13,185 bases of DNA from Pseudomonadota bacterium. Its GTDB lineage: Bacteria > Pseudomonadota > Gammaproteobacteria > Burkholderiales > Thiobacillaceae. Below the pieces are notes generated by a model, which saw only the letters and a list, made by a program, of their open reading frames with translations, made no database searches and had not been told where the DNA came from. The stretch lies in assembly GCA_021791235.1 (NCBI GenBank), contig JAJYXA010000210.1:1-13185 (forward strand), in the 5' to 3' direction. The translations under genes and the position numbers were made by a program. Shown piece by piece: positions 1-7,549 of the stretch (positions within the stretch are counted from its first letter, which is position 1; each line of letters begins with the position of its first letter).

Positions 1-44
1 GGGGTAAGCCGCGCAAGTCCTTCCTGCGCGATTTGTTCGACTGA
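1..44 (+). CDS. C-terminal end of an unidentified gene (partial)
   Basis: The first bases read as an open frame ending GKPRKSFLRDLFD and a TGA at 42-44, nine bases before the next gene's start. The residues are basic then acidic, as in many soluble protein tails. Too little remains to assign a family. The closeness to the next gene suggests that the two are co-transcribed. The call rests only on an open frame and tight spacing. Confidence 0.4.
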   Translation, partial: GKPRKSFLRDLFD

Positions 45-53
45 GGGGTGGGT

Positions 54-614
54 ATGAGCAGATGGTTCTGGATCGGCGGTCTGGGCTTGGTGATTTTACT
101 GGTGCTCCTCGTCTGGGGGGTTATCGCCGGCGTAGGTCTTGTCACGGACAGGTTGCCCCAGTGGCTCGCCGGTGGCAAACAAATCGCCGCGCAGCCCGTG
201 CAAAAGGCCGAGGAGATGTTGCCCGGACTCAAGGAGCGAGTTAAGGCGCTCGTGCCGCCCGAGCTGGGGCAAAAGGTCGAAGAGTGGGCGCCGGGCGCGG
301 CCCTGCCCAGGCAGGATGTGGGCGGAGAAGACATCGCGGGCGTCCCGCGTTTTCCCGGCATGATGCGAGTCGCCTTCAGTGTCCAGGAGCAAAAACGACG
401 TGTGGCCTATAAAGGCAAGGCCAGCTTCGCCGAGGTCATCGCGTTTTACGCCCGCGAGATGGCGACGCGGGGATTCACCAAAGAAGTAACTGCCGCCTCC
501 CCCACGGAAGAGACCCATGTCTACGCCAAGGGAAACCGTCGCATTGCGCTTAAGCTTGTGAAAACGGCGCGACTCGGCACGGAGATGACCGAGGTGGAAG
601 TCCGGGAATTGTAA
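54..614 (+). CDS. Hypothetical membrane-anchored protein
   Basis: This 186-residue protein has one N-terminal hydrophobic segment (about residues 4-28), then a linker rich in Gln, Lys, Glu and Pro, and a C-terminal soluble domain from about residue 95. That domain begins RFPGMMRV and contains alternating hydrophobic and charged stretches. The likely topology is a single N-terminal anchor with a large soluble domain, but its side of the membrane is not clear. I chose ATG 54 because a GAGGGG stretch (44-48) lies five bases upstream; a GTG at 48 would add only two residues. I do not recognise the family and propose no function. It follows the preceding frame almost directly, so it may belong to that transcript. 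The downstream gap at 615-733 contains only a weak six-base-pair hairpin (616-633). Confidence 0.75.
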   Translation: MSRWFWIGGLGLVILLVLLVWGVIAGVGLVTDRLPQWLAGGKQIAAQPVQKAEEMLPGLKERVKALVPPELGQKVEEWAPGAALPRQDVGGEDIAGVPRFPGMMRVAFSVQEQKRRVAYKGKASFAEVIAFYAREMATRGFTKEVTAASPTEETHVYAKGNRRIALKLVKTARLGTEMTEVEVREL

Positions 615-733
615 ACTGCCGACATGACGGCAGGTGCTGGAAAAACATTCAGACAGAAGAGACGCCGCGCGATCCCATAGCAGCATCCTTGGGGAATACG
701 CTTTTGCTCGATGGCTAGCTAAAGGAGAATAGC

Positions 734-985
734 ATGTGGATGGATTATGAAGGCTACGGCATGGGCTGGCATTGGCTGGGCTGGCTGGGCATGGCGTTTT
801 TCTGGCTGATTCCGATACTGCTGGTGCTGGCCGTAGTGAAGTACCTGATGGGTGGTCGCCGCTCGAACGCCACGGATGGTGAGAAAAAGCCCGACGCGCT
901 GTCCGTCCTGGAAGAACGATATGCTCGGGGAGAAATCGGTCGCGAGGAGTACTTGCAGAAGCGCGACGATCTGAAGCGGGGCTAG
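734..985 (+). CDS. Small SHOCT-domain membrane protein
   Basis: This is an 83-residue protein. A Met/Trp/Gly-rich N-terminus leads into one transmembrane helix (about residues 15-38), a short basic loop (GGRRSN), and a C-terminal SHOCT-type helical hairpin (about residues 54-82). The hairpin has the typical pattern L..LEERYARGEI..EEY...R..L. SHOCT domains are short C-terminal modules seen in many bacterial membrane proteins, often thought to mediate oligomerisation; the exact role is unknown. AAAGGAG at 721-727 is well placed for ATG 734. Such proteins are common near metal-resistance genes, and a metal ATPase remnant lies 800 bases downstream, but that link is only suggestive. The family call is fairly secure; the function is open. 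Confidence 0.85.
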   Translation: MWMDYEGYGMGWHWLGWLGMAFFWLIPILLVLAVVKYLMGGRRSNATDGEKKPDALSVLEERYARGEIGREEYLQKRDDLKRG

Positions 986-1046
986 GAGGCGCCCGGCTGC
1001 GCTGCAAGCGCCAGGTTCATGAACTTGAACGATCAAGGAGAATGGT

Positions 1047-1664
1047 ATGAGTCAGATAAAAGGAATTGGCAGCGTAACCCCTGGCGGCCTTACCGGGGTT
1101 GCCAGCAATGATTATTCCGGCCAGGGAACAGCGCAGGCGTTCTCTGCCTCTTATAGGCTTGCGTTAGCCAATGCATCGCTTTCCCGAGAGGCGGCCACAG
1201 CAGCCAATTCCTCGTCGCCGGCCAACGGGTCCAGGCACATTCCCTTAGCGGGCCAGCAGCAAAAAGAGGGCGGCGAAGATATCCATGAGGTTGCGCTAGG
1301 GCTGCGCGCCTATCGCCAGCAGCTCCTGGCATCGAATATCGCCAATGCGGATACGCCCGGCTACAAGGCGGTCGATATAGATTTTCAGGCGGCATTGCGT
1401 CTTGCACGGACGACGATGCAAGGGGGCGCCGTGAAATTGTCGGCGACCGCCGCAGGGCACCTATCCACTCCGGCGCCGGCACAATATTCCAGTATCCCTC
1501 TGAAATATCACGTTCCCCAACAGGCCAGCATCGATGGCAATACCGTTGAAATGGATGTGGAGAGGGCCAAATTCACCGAGAACGCATTGATGTACCAGTT
1601 CGCCATGGATCGGGTGAGCGGGGAATTCAAGGACATGCTGGCGTTGCTGAGGAACCTGACATGA
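1047..1664 (+). CDS. flgB: Orphan FlgB-like flagellar rod protein with N-terminal extension
   Basis: The protein has 205 residues. The FlgB core starts near residue 80 with the rod/hook N-terminal signature: LRAYRQQLLASNIANADTPGY at about 86-106, with NADTPGYK the hallmark. The C-terminal coiled region carries DGNTVEMDVERAKFTENA (163-180) and MYQFAMDR. FlgB forms the proximal rod of the flagellar basal body and is exported by the flagellar type III system. Known FlgB proteins are about 130-140 residues, so the first 75-80 residues, rich in Ser, Ala and Gly, are extra. AAGGAG lies just before ATG 1047. No flgC or other flagellar gene follows. Instead a start codon overlaps its stop, and that frame runs into P-type ATPase debris. 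The gene looks locally more AT-rich than the trb genes, suggesting separate origin. It may be displaced or non-functional. Confidence 0.8.
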   Translation: MSQIKGIGSVTPGGLTGVASNDYSGQGTAQAFSASYRLALANASLSREAATAANSSSPANGSRHIPLAGQQQKEGGEDIHEVALGLRAYRQQLLASNIANADTPGYKAVDIDFQAALRLARTTMQGGAVKLSATAAGHLSTPAPAQYSSIPLKYHVPQQASIDGNTVEMDVERAKFTENALMYQFAMDRVSGEFKDMLALLRNLT

Positions 1665-1718
1665 CAGACGTTATTTTGAAGTTTGTTGAGGCTCATCCCC
1701 AATTCATGGAGATTGCTG

Positions 1719-2030
1719 TTGCCGACTCTGGCGAAGGCGCAAGCAATCCTTGGCATTACCCGAGGGGCGGCGTGCACCGGCGTGGCGCTGATGGCCGACG
1801 ATCTCGGGAAGCTGCCCTTTGCCGTGGCCTTGAGCCGCGCATCGCGGCGCATCATCCGGCAGAATCTGCGGGTGTCGCTCGGCGTGGTGGCGCTGCTGAT
1901 TCCCGCCACTTTGTTCGGCTGGGCGGGGATCGGTGTGGCGGTGCTCATCCACGAAGGGTCGACGGTGGTCGTAGTGATCAATGCCTTGCGTCTGTTGGCC
2001 TATGAGGATCAGGCAAGCGCTTCTGCCTGA
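1719..2030 (+). pseudogene. C-terminal remnant of a heavy-metal P-type ATPase
   Basis: The frame ending at 2030 carries the last part of a P1B-type cation-transporting ATPase of the ZntA/CadA kind. It reads VALMADDLGKLPFAVALSRA, then RRIIRQNLRVSLGVVALL and GWAGIGVAVLIHEGSTVVVV, which is the conserved hinge end and last two membrane helices. Just upstream, PTLAKAQAILGITRGAACTG resembles the family's DAPxLAxAxxGIAMGAAGTD stretch but is degraded, and the usual ETADVAL residues are missing. Phosphorylation, nucleotide-binding and metal-binding domains are all absent, so it cannot pump ions. A TTG at 1683 or the ATG at 1661 (different frame) could start short chimeric peptides; neither looks like a real gene. 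It is best read as the scar of a deletion or recombination event at the edge of the transfer module. Confidence 0.82.
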
Positions 2031-2207
2031 GCTGTCGGCACCCCCAAAGGATGAGCGACCACTTTGCAATGGGTACACCAATAGACATCATGACACGATC
2101 GCTTGTCCTGCTGCATGGAGGTTGGTGGAGCGAGCGATGGTTGTGCTGCGTTTTTCGCTTGCCACTTGAACCGGAATGTCGGGGACGCACGTGGAAGAGT
2201 GAAAGAG
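2031..2207. other. Intergenic region before the LysR gene
   Basis: The 177 bases between the ATPase remnant and the LysR gene hold no recognised gene. By position this is where the promoter and any autoregulatory LysR site would lie, but no clear -35/-10 pair or T-N11-A box stands out. It may also contain the junction between the accessory DNA and the transfer module. No tRNA end or obvious attachment repeat is visible. Confidence 0.3.
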
Positions 2208-3137
2208 ATGGCGGGGGGCGCTGAATTGGAATTGCGCCATTTACGCTACTTTATCGCCGTGGCCGAGGAACTGCACTTCGCTCGCGCGGCCGAGCGGCTG
2301 CACATCGAGCAGTCGCCGTTGTCGCGGGCTATCAAGGAACTGGAATCCCACTTGGCTGTGCAGTTGTTCGAGCGGACGACACGACGCACGCAGTTGACCT
2401 GGGCCGGTAAGGTTTTTCTGGAGGAGGCTCATCGCGTCTTCGCAGCGATTGACCAAGCCAAAGCCAGCGTGAAGGCGGCGGCTACCGGTTACCACGGCCG
2501 CCTGCGCATCGCGCTGTCCGATGGCATCGCCCAGCCACGACTATCAGCTTTGCTGGCACAGTGTCGCGAGGATGAACCAGAGGTGGAGATTCGCTTATCA
2601 GAAACACCGCTGTCGCAGCAAATCAAGGGGCTGAACAGTGACCTGTATGACGCGGGGTTTGCACAATCCGATGAAGTGGGCGAAGGCATCCTCGCTGAGG
2701 CTATCTGGAGTGAGCCATTGGTGATCGCTGTACCGGCGCGCCACCCGATCCTGAAGCACCGCCGAATTCCGCTCGACGAAGTGTTGCGCTATCCGCTGGT
2801 GCTGTGCCATCCCGAAACCTGCGAGGGCTTCTGGCAGCAGGTCAAGCGGGTGCTGCGCACAGTGGATACCAAGCCCATCGTGGCGGATCGTGTGCCAACG
2901 CTGGACTTGATGATGACCTTGGTGGCCGCTGGTTACGGCTTGGGGTTCGCAGGCGAAAGCCAGATTGCCGCATGCCGCAATCCCGATGTGATTGCCCGCC
3001 CACTGGCCGGTCGTTCGCCGATGCTGACCACCTATCTGCTGCGCCCAGACATTGAACCTTCCGAGCAGTTGAGCCGCTTCATCGACAGGGTGAGCCCTGT
3101 CGATGAGCAAGCATCGAATCCCGCTACCGTTCAGTGA
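2208..3137 (+). CDS. LysR-family transcriptional regulator
   Basis: The N-terminus holds a LysR winged helix-turn-helix: LRHLRYFIAVAEELHFARAA followed by ERLHIEQSPLSRAIKELE (about residues 9-46). A linker helix follows, then the periplasmic-binding-protein-like effector domain (about 95-300), with strand GRLRIALSDGIA and the late motif AAGYGLGFAGE. ATG 2208 gives 309 residues. A TTG at 2226, seven bases after a GGGGGG stretch, would give 303 residues and the family-typical start MELRHLRYF, and is a serious alternative. LysR proteins bind DNA as tetramers and respond to a small ligand; the ligand here is unknown. In Tn4371-like elements a regulator of this type sits next to traG, so control of transfer or of the following exclusion gene is plausible. 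That role is inferred from position only. Confidence 0.9.
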   Translation: MAGGAELELRHLRYFIAVAEELHFARAAERLHIEQSPLSRAIKELESHLAVQLFERTTRRTQLTWAGKVFLEEAHRVFAAIDQAKASVKAAATGYHGRLRIALSDGIAQPRLSALLAQCREDEPEVEIRLSETPLSQQIKGLNSDLYDAGFAQSDEVGEGILAEAIWSEPLVIAVPARHPILKHRRIPLDEVLRYPLVLCHPETCEGFWQQVKRVLRTVDTKPIVADRVPTLDLMMTLVAAGYGLGFAGESQIAACRNPDVIARPLAGRSPMLTTYLLRPDIEPSEQLSRFIDRVSPVDEQASNPATVQ

Positions 3138-3148
3138 GAGGCCATGCC

Positions 3149-3391
3149 ATGAAGATGATTACTGCCCTGATGCTCGTGGCACTGCTGACCGCCTGCGGCC
3201 AGTCCGCGCCCACAGAGACTGTTGAATCGCTGGCCGCCAACCCCGAGCGGTTAAAGGAGCTGCGTAAGCAATGCAAGGCCGACCGTGCCAAGCTGGGCGA
3301 TGCGCTGTGTAATGCCGTCGCCGAAGCCACGCACAAGCGCTTCATGGGCAACGGCACACCGTACACGCCCGGGCCGGCCCCGAAGAACTGA
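3149..3391 (+). CDS. EexN/TrbK-type entry-exclusion lipoprotein
   Basis: This 80-residue lipoprotein has a short basic-hydrophobic signal and the lipobox LTAC, with the modified cysteine at residue 16. The mature part has two further cysteines (42 and 54) in the pattern ANPERLKELRKQCKADRAK...LC, then a C-terminal RFMGNGTPYTP. That layout matches the EexN family found in trb-type conjugative elements. Entry-exclusion lipoproteins sit in the envelope of a cell that already carries the element and reduce uptake of a second copy. ATG 3149 follows GAGAGG (3136-3141) at a good distance; a GTG at 3134 would add five residues. The gene starts 11 bases after the LysR stop, so the two probably share a transcript. 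Related genes often lie between trbJ and trbL; here that space is empty. Its tail resembles that of TrbJ. Confidence 0.85.
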   Translation: MKMITALMLVALLTACGQSAPTETVESLAANPERLKELRKQCKADRAKLGDALCNAVAEATHKRFMGNGTPYTPGPAPKN

Positions 3392-3497
3392 TCGCCTCGC
3401 GCAGATAGCGATACTGCGGCTGGTCAATACCCGTCGCATGGCCCTGTACGTGCCGATTCTTCATATCGGCAAAAAATCTTTCAACAAATCGCCATAC

Positions 3498-3530
3498 ACG
3501 CCGCAACGCGCATCCGCTTGCGGCGTTTTT
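3498..3530 (+). terminator. Rho-independent terminator after the LysR-lipoprotein pair
   Basis: A perfect nine-base-pair stem (ACGCCGCAA at 3498-3506 with TTGCGGCGT at 3518-3526) encloses an 11-base loop and runs directly into five T residues (3526-3530). It lies 107 bases after the lipoprotein stop and 147 bases before traG. It should end the regulator transcript and so gives the traG-trb operon its own promoter. Confidence 0.85.
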
Positions 3531-3676
3531 CTCGTCTACGCCCCTGCTGGAAATCTTTCTTTTTCTCCCTGGATTGTGCCGATAACGGTCTTTGACCGGC
3601 ACTGAGTTGACACCGAACCTCACGTCTGCGGCACGTATTTGTGCGCGTGATGTGCAGGAAAAATTCGGAGGTCAGA
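3531..3676 (+). promoter_or_regulatory. Candidate promoter and leader region of the traG-trb operon
   Basis: After the terminator, this leader must hold the transfer-operon promoter if the terminator works. A perfect TTGACA lies at 3607-3612, but no good -10 box is at the usual 16-18 base distance, so an activator may be needed or the match may be chance. Just upstream is a nested inverted repeat: GTGC (3576-3579) with GCAC (3599-3602) around CGGTC/GACCG (3586-3590 and 3594-3598). It could be an operator or an RNA hairpin. The ribosome-binding site GGAGG (3667-3671) lies five bases before traG. Confidence 0.4.
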
Positions 3677-5689
3677 ATGCAAGGGACCAGTGTGCTGTTC
3701 GGTCAGGTACTGACGGTGTTTGGCATCGTCATAGCCGGCGTGTGGGGTGCCACACAATGGACCGCCGCCGCCCTGGGTTATCAGCTACGCCTTGGCACTC
3801 CCTGGTTCGACTTCTTCGGTACACCAGTCTACCACCCTTGGCGTCTGTTCGAGTGGTGGTTCTTCTTTGATGCCTATGCGCCGCATATCTTCAACACGGG
3901 CGGCGCCATCGCCGGTGTCAGCGGCATGGTCGCCGTGGTGGTCGCCATCGGCATGTCGATATGGCGCTCGCGGCAGTCCAAGCTGGTCACGACCTACGGC
4001 TCCGCACGCTGGGCCGATACCGAGGAAATCCGCAAGGCCGGGCTGACCGGCCCGGCCGGTGTCTTCCTCGGCCTGCATGACCGTCAGTATTTGCGCCACG
4101 AAGGGCCGGAACACGTCCTGACCTTCGCACCTACGCGTTCGGGCAAAGGCGTGGGTCTGGTGGTGCCGACACTGTTGTCATGGCCAGCGTCCGCAGTCAT
4201 CCACGACATCAAGGGTGAGAACTGGAACATCACCGCTGGCTGGCGCTCGCGCTTCTCGCACTGCCTGCTGTTCAACCCGACCGATCCCAAATCGGCTGCA
4301 TATAACCCACTGCTGGAAGTCCGACGCGGCGCGCATGAAGTGCGCGACGTGCAGAACATCGCCGACATCCTGGTCGATCCCGAAGGTGCGCTGGAGCGGC
4401 GCAACCATTGGGAGAAGACCAGTCACTCGCTGCTGGTCGGTGCGATCCTGCATGTGCTTTATGCCGGTGAAGACAAGACGCTGCGCGGTGTCGCCAACTT
4501 TCTGTCCGATCCGGCGTGCCCGTTCGAGGTGACGCTGCATCGGATGATGAGCACGCGCCACCTGGGCGAAACACCGCATCCTGTCGTTGCATCGGCCGCA
4601 CGCGAAGTGCTCAACAAGTCGGACAACGAGCGCTCGGGCGTGCTGTCCACGGCCATGAGTTTTCTGGGGCTGTACCGCGATCCCACGGTGGCCGAAGTGA
4701 CCTCGCGCTGCGACTGGCGTATCGCCGACCTGATCTCTGCCGAACATCCGGTGTCGTTGTACCTGGTGGTGCCGCCTTCGGACATCAGCCGCACCAAACC
4801 GCTGATCCGTCTGATCCTCAACCAGATTGGCCGGCGCCTCACCGAGTCGCTGGATGGCTCCGATGGCATCGAACGCAAACACAAGCTGCTGCTGATGCTC
4901 GACGAGTTTCCGGCGCTCGGACGTCTCGACTTCTTCGAGTCGGCCTTGGCCTTCATGGCCGGCTACGGCCTGCGCGCCTTCCTGATTTCGCAGTCGCTCA
5001 ACCAGATCGACAAGGCCTACGGCCAGAACCATTCGATTCTGGACAACTGCCATGTGCGCGTGAGCTTCGCCACCAACGACGAGCGCACGGCCAAGCGCAT
5101 CTCCGAGACGCTGGGCACCGCCACCGAACTGCGCGCGCAGCGCAACTACGCCGGCCATCGTCTGGCACCGTGGCTGGGCCACCTGATGGTGTCGCGCCAG
5201 GAAACGGCGCGGCCACTGTTGACGCCCGGTGAAGTCATGCAACTGCCACCTGATGAATCGGTGGTGATGGTCTCCGGCCAAGCGCCGATCAAGGCCAAGA
5301 AGTTGCGTTATTACCTTGACGCCAACTTCAAGCGGCGCGTACTGCCGCCGCCCACCTTGACTCCGGGGCACTACGCCGACGTGCCTGCCACCCGCGCCGA
5401 CGACTGGAGCGCCCTGGCCATCCCCGCCGTGCCAGCCACGTCCGCCACGGCTGGGCTGGGTGAATCGGCTGATGACGGCGGCCCGCGCCAGCAGCCGGAG
5501 CTGTCCGAGGTTGCCACCTACAGCCCCGAACCCGAGCAGTCGGCCAGCGACCTGTCGCTGCTCGATGACGACGATTTCCCTTTGCCTCTTTCGGCATCCC
5601 TCCCATTCCAGCCTGATTCGATTTCGCCGCGCTTGCAGCGCACGACGCGGCTGGCAGCCCTTGACCCTGACGACGGAATCCAGCTATGA
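3677..5689 (+). CDS. traG: TraG/VirD4-type conjugative coupling protein
   Basis: The 670-residue protein has two N-terminal membrane segments (about residues 6-24 and 75-97), which anchor it in the inner membrane. The cytoplasmic ATPase domain has Walker A TRSGKGVG (Lys157) and Walker B LLLMLDEFPALG (Asp409, Glu410). Coupling proteins bind the relaxase-DNA complex and pass it to the type IV secretion channel using ATP. The last 100 residues are Pro, Ser, Asp and Glu rich and poorly ordered, as is usual for substrate-recognition tails. I chose ATG 3677 because GGAGG sits five bases upstream; an in-frame GTG at 3641 would add twelve residues without a better site. Its stop overlaps the next start (ATGA), implying translational coupling. 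The relaxase gene is not in this window. Confidence 0.96.
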   Translation: MQGTSVLFGQVLTVFGIVIAGVWGATQWTAAALGYQLRLGTPWFDFFGTPVYHPWRLFEWWFFFDAYAPHIFNTGGAIAGVSGMVAVVVAIGMSIWRSRQSKLVTTYGSARWADTEEIRKAGLTGPAGVFLGLHDRQYLRHEGPEHVLTFAPTRSGKGVGLVVPTLLSWPASAVIHDIKGENWNITAGWRSRFSHCLLFNPTDPKSAAYNPLLEVRRGAHEVRDVQNIADILVDPEGALERRNHWEKTSHSLLVGAILHVLYAGEDKTLRGVANFLSDPACPFEVTLHRMMSTRHLGETPHPVVASAAREVLNKSDNERSGVLSTAMSFLGLYRDPTVAEVTSRCDWRIADLISAEHPVSLYLVVPPSDISRTKPLIRLILNQIGRRLTESLDGSDGIERKHKLLLMLDEFPALGRLDFFESALAFMAGYGLRAFLISQSLNQIDKAYGQNHSILDNCHVRVSFATNDERTAKRISETLGTATELRAQRNYAGHRLAPWLGHLMVSRQETARPLLTPGEVMQLPPDESVVMVSGQAPIKAKKLRYYLDANFKRRVLPPPTLTPGHYADVPATRADDWSALAIPAVPATSATAGLGESADDGGPRQQPELSEVATYSPEPEQSASDLSLLDDDDFPLPLSASLPFQPDSISPRLQRTTRLAALDPDDGIQL

Positions 5690-6138
5690 GCCAAGCCCGC
5701 CTGAACCTCTTCATCCAACCCGACCATGCCAAGCGCCTGGACGAACTGGCCGCCAAGAAAGGCGTGTCCAAGTCATCCATCGTCGCAGCGGCGCTGGCGT
5801 CCTGGCTGTCGCCGGATGCGGGCGACCAGCGCGAAGCGGCCACCGCCAAACGGTTGGACCGGCTGTCGCGCCAGTTCGAGCGTCTGGAGCGCGACCAGAA
5901 CATCCTGATCGAGACGCTGGCGCTGTACGTGCGCTACTACCTGACGGTCAGCACGCCCGTGCCGGAGGCCCATCAGGAAGCCGCGAAAGCCCAAGGCAAG
6001 GCACGCTTCGAGCAGTTCATCGAACAACTCGGCCGGCATCTGCTGCGCGGGCGCAGCCTGGTCAAGGAGGTCTACGAGGAAATCCAGCCTGATGCTGCGC
6101 GGCTGGCAGAAGCAGCAATGCAGGAGGACGGAGCATGA
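5686..6138 (+). CDS. CopG/ribbon-helix-helix family protein of the tra-trb operon
   Basis: This is a 150-residue protein. Residues 1-45 form a ribbon-helix-helix: the strand ARLNLFIQP, helix HAKRLDELAAKKG, then the turn and second helix SKSSIVAAALASWL. The rest is charged and strongly helical (about 50-90 likely coiled coil), with no membrane segment. RHH proteins bind DNA as dimers through the N-terminal strand. Genes of this kind sit between traG and trbB in Tn4371-like elements, where they could regulate the operon or assist DNA processing; neither role can be shown here. It overlaps traG by four bases at its start and trbB by four bases at its end. Confidence 0.9.
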   Translation: MSQARLNLFIQPDHAKRLDELAAKKGVSKSSIVAAALASWLSPDAGDQREAATAKRLDRLSRQFERLERDQNILIETLALYVRYYLTVSTPVPEAHQEAAKAQGKARFEQFIEQLGRHLLRGRSLVKEVYEEIQPDAARLAEAAMQEDGA

Positions 6139-7184
6139 TCGCCGTCCCGAAGTTGCCTCCTAAGTTGCAGCCCGCGCCGCCATCATCCGCCGCCACATCG
6201 CTGGACCGGCGTATCCGCATGCTGCGCACAGCGATGGGGCCGCTGATCGCCGCCGCGCTGGAAGACCAGGACGTGGTGGAGATCATGCTCAACCCGGACG
6301 GCTCCTTGTGGATTGATCGCTTGTCGTCGGGCCGCTCGCCGACAGGCGTCAAACTGTCCGAGGCCGATGGCGAACGCATCATCCGGCTGGTCGCTGCTCA
6401 TGTCGGCACCGAGGTGCATCACGGCCAGCCGCTGCTGACCGCCGAGCTGCCGGAAACGGGGGAGCGCTTCGAAGGCATCCTGCCACCGGCTGCGCCGGGG
6501 CCGGCCTTTGCCCTACGCAAGCGCGCCGTGAGCATCATCGGTCTGGAGCGCTATGTCGCGGACGGCATTCTGACCGAAGAACAAGCCGAGTTCCTGCGCC
6601 GCGCGGTGCGCGAGCGGCAGAACATCCTGATTGCTGGGGGCACCAGCACGGGTAAAACCACGCTGGCCAACGCCTTGTTGGCCGAGATCGCCGCCACCGG
6701 TGATCGGGTGCTGGTGCTCGAAGACACCGTGGAGCTTCAGTGTGCCGCCCGCGACCACGTATCGCTGCGCACGCGGGCTAACGTGGTGTCGATGGCCGAG
6801 CTGGTGCGGGCCACGATGCGGCTGCGCCCTGATCGCGTGATCGTCGGCGAGGTGCGCGGCGGCGAAGCGCTGGACCTCATCAAGGTTTGGGGCACCGGCC
6901 ACCCCGGCGGTATTGCCACGATTCACTCCAGTTCCGCCCACGGTGCGCTGCTGCGCCTGGAACAACTGATCCTCGAAGTCGCTTTGACACCGCCGCGTGC
7001 GCTGATCGCCGAGGCGGTGAATGTCGTCGTCTTCATCGCCGGGCGCGGTCGCGCCCGCCATGTTCAGACCATCGCTCGCATCGTCGGTTTCGATGGTCAC
7101 GGCTACCAGCTCGACGACGCGCTCGCGCCGCCGCTTCCGATTCTTTTCCTCCCGTCCTCAACCACCCCTGGAGAACTGCCATGA
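6135..7184 (+). CDS. trbB: TrbB, VirB11-type conjugation ATPase
   Basis: The 349-residue protein has an N-terminal domain (about 20-140) followed by a secretion-ATPase domain. That domain has Walker A GGTSTGKTT (Lys174, Thr175), an Asp box VLEDTVEL (Glu196, Asp197), Walker B RVIVGEVRGGE (about 234-243) and a His box GTGHPGGIATIHSSS (253-267). VirB11-type ATPases form hexameric rings on the cytoplasmic face of the inner membrane and drive pilus assembly and substrate transfer. The length matches the family. No signal or membrane segment is present. Its ATG overlaps the preceding stop, and its own stop overlaps trbC. Confidence 0.96.
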   Translation: MIAVPKLPPKLQPAPPSSAATSLDRRIRMLRTAMGPLIAAALEDQDVVEIMLNPDGSLWIDRLSSGRSPTGVKLSEADGERIIRLVAAHVGTEVHHGQPLLTAELPETGERFEGILPPAAPGPAFALRKRAVSIIGLERYVADGILTEEQAEFLRRAVRERQNILIAGGTSTGKTTLANALLAEIAATGDRVLVLEDTVELQCAARDHVSLRTRANVVSMAELVRATMRLRPDRVIVGEVRGGEALDLIKVWGTGHPGGIATIHSSSAHGALLRLEQLILEVALTPPRALIAEAVNVVVFIAGRGRARHVQTIARIVGFDGHGYQLDDALAPPLPILFLPSSTTPGELP

Positions 7185-7549
7185 CGTACAGCGTGCACAC
7201 CACTTTTTCGACTTCCCGTTTCTCCGTAAATCCGCAACTGCGGCTGGCCTTGCACGTTGTCGTGCTCGCCGCACTGATGCTGTGCCTGGCGACGACGGCT
7301 CACGCCGCCGGCTCCAGCATGCCCTGGGAAGGGCCGCTGCAATCCATTCTTGAATCGATCCAGGGGCCGGTGGCCCGGATCGTCGCGGTGATCATCATCA
7401 TTTCCACCGGCCTGGCCCTGGCCTTCGGCGATACCTCGGGCGGCTTTCGCAAGCTGATCCAGATCGTGTTCGGACTCTCGATCGCGTTCGCCGCTTCCTC
7501 GTTCTTCCTGTCGTTCTTCTCGTTCTCGGGCGGGGCGGTGGTCGCATGA
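7181..7549 (+). CDS. trbC: TrbC, conjugative pilin (VirB2-like)
   Basis: This 122-residue prepilin has a long signal peptide ending ATTAHA, with likely cleavage after Ala42. The mature part is about 80 residues with two hydrophobic segments (about 63-82 and 88-113) separated by a short polar loop, GDTSGGFRK. This is the TrbC/VirB2 layout. In plasmid RP4 the mature TrbC is trimmed and made circular before assembly into the pilus; whether that occurs here is inferred. The start overlaps trbB by four bases and the end overlaps trbD by four bases. A longer upstream reading in the same frame lies inside trbB and is not used. Confidence 0.93.
   Translation: MTYSVHTTFSTSRFSVNPQLRLALHVVVLAALMLCLATTAHAAGSSMPWEGPLQSILESIQGPVARIVAVIIIISTGLALAFGDTSGGFRKLIQIVFGLSIAFAASSFFLSFFSFSGGAVVA

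Noticed and set aside
616..633. Hairpin CTGCCG/CGGCAG after the first gene as a terminator
   Set aside because: The stem is only six pairs and no T-run follows on the plus strand.
4178..5371. Long open frame on the minus strand opposite traG (397 codons)
   Set aside because: It is a shadow of a GC-rich gene: no ribosome-binding site, low-complexity Arg/Gln/His-rich product, and traG is unmistakable on the other strand. The same applies to the minus-strand frames at 10169-11197 and 11785-12708.
6887..7180. In-frame upstream extension of trbC inside trbB
   Set aside because: The TrbC signal peptide starts at ATG 7181, which overlaps the trbB stop; the upstream part is out-of-frame trbB.
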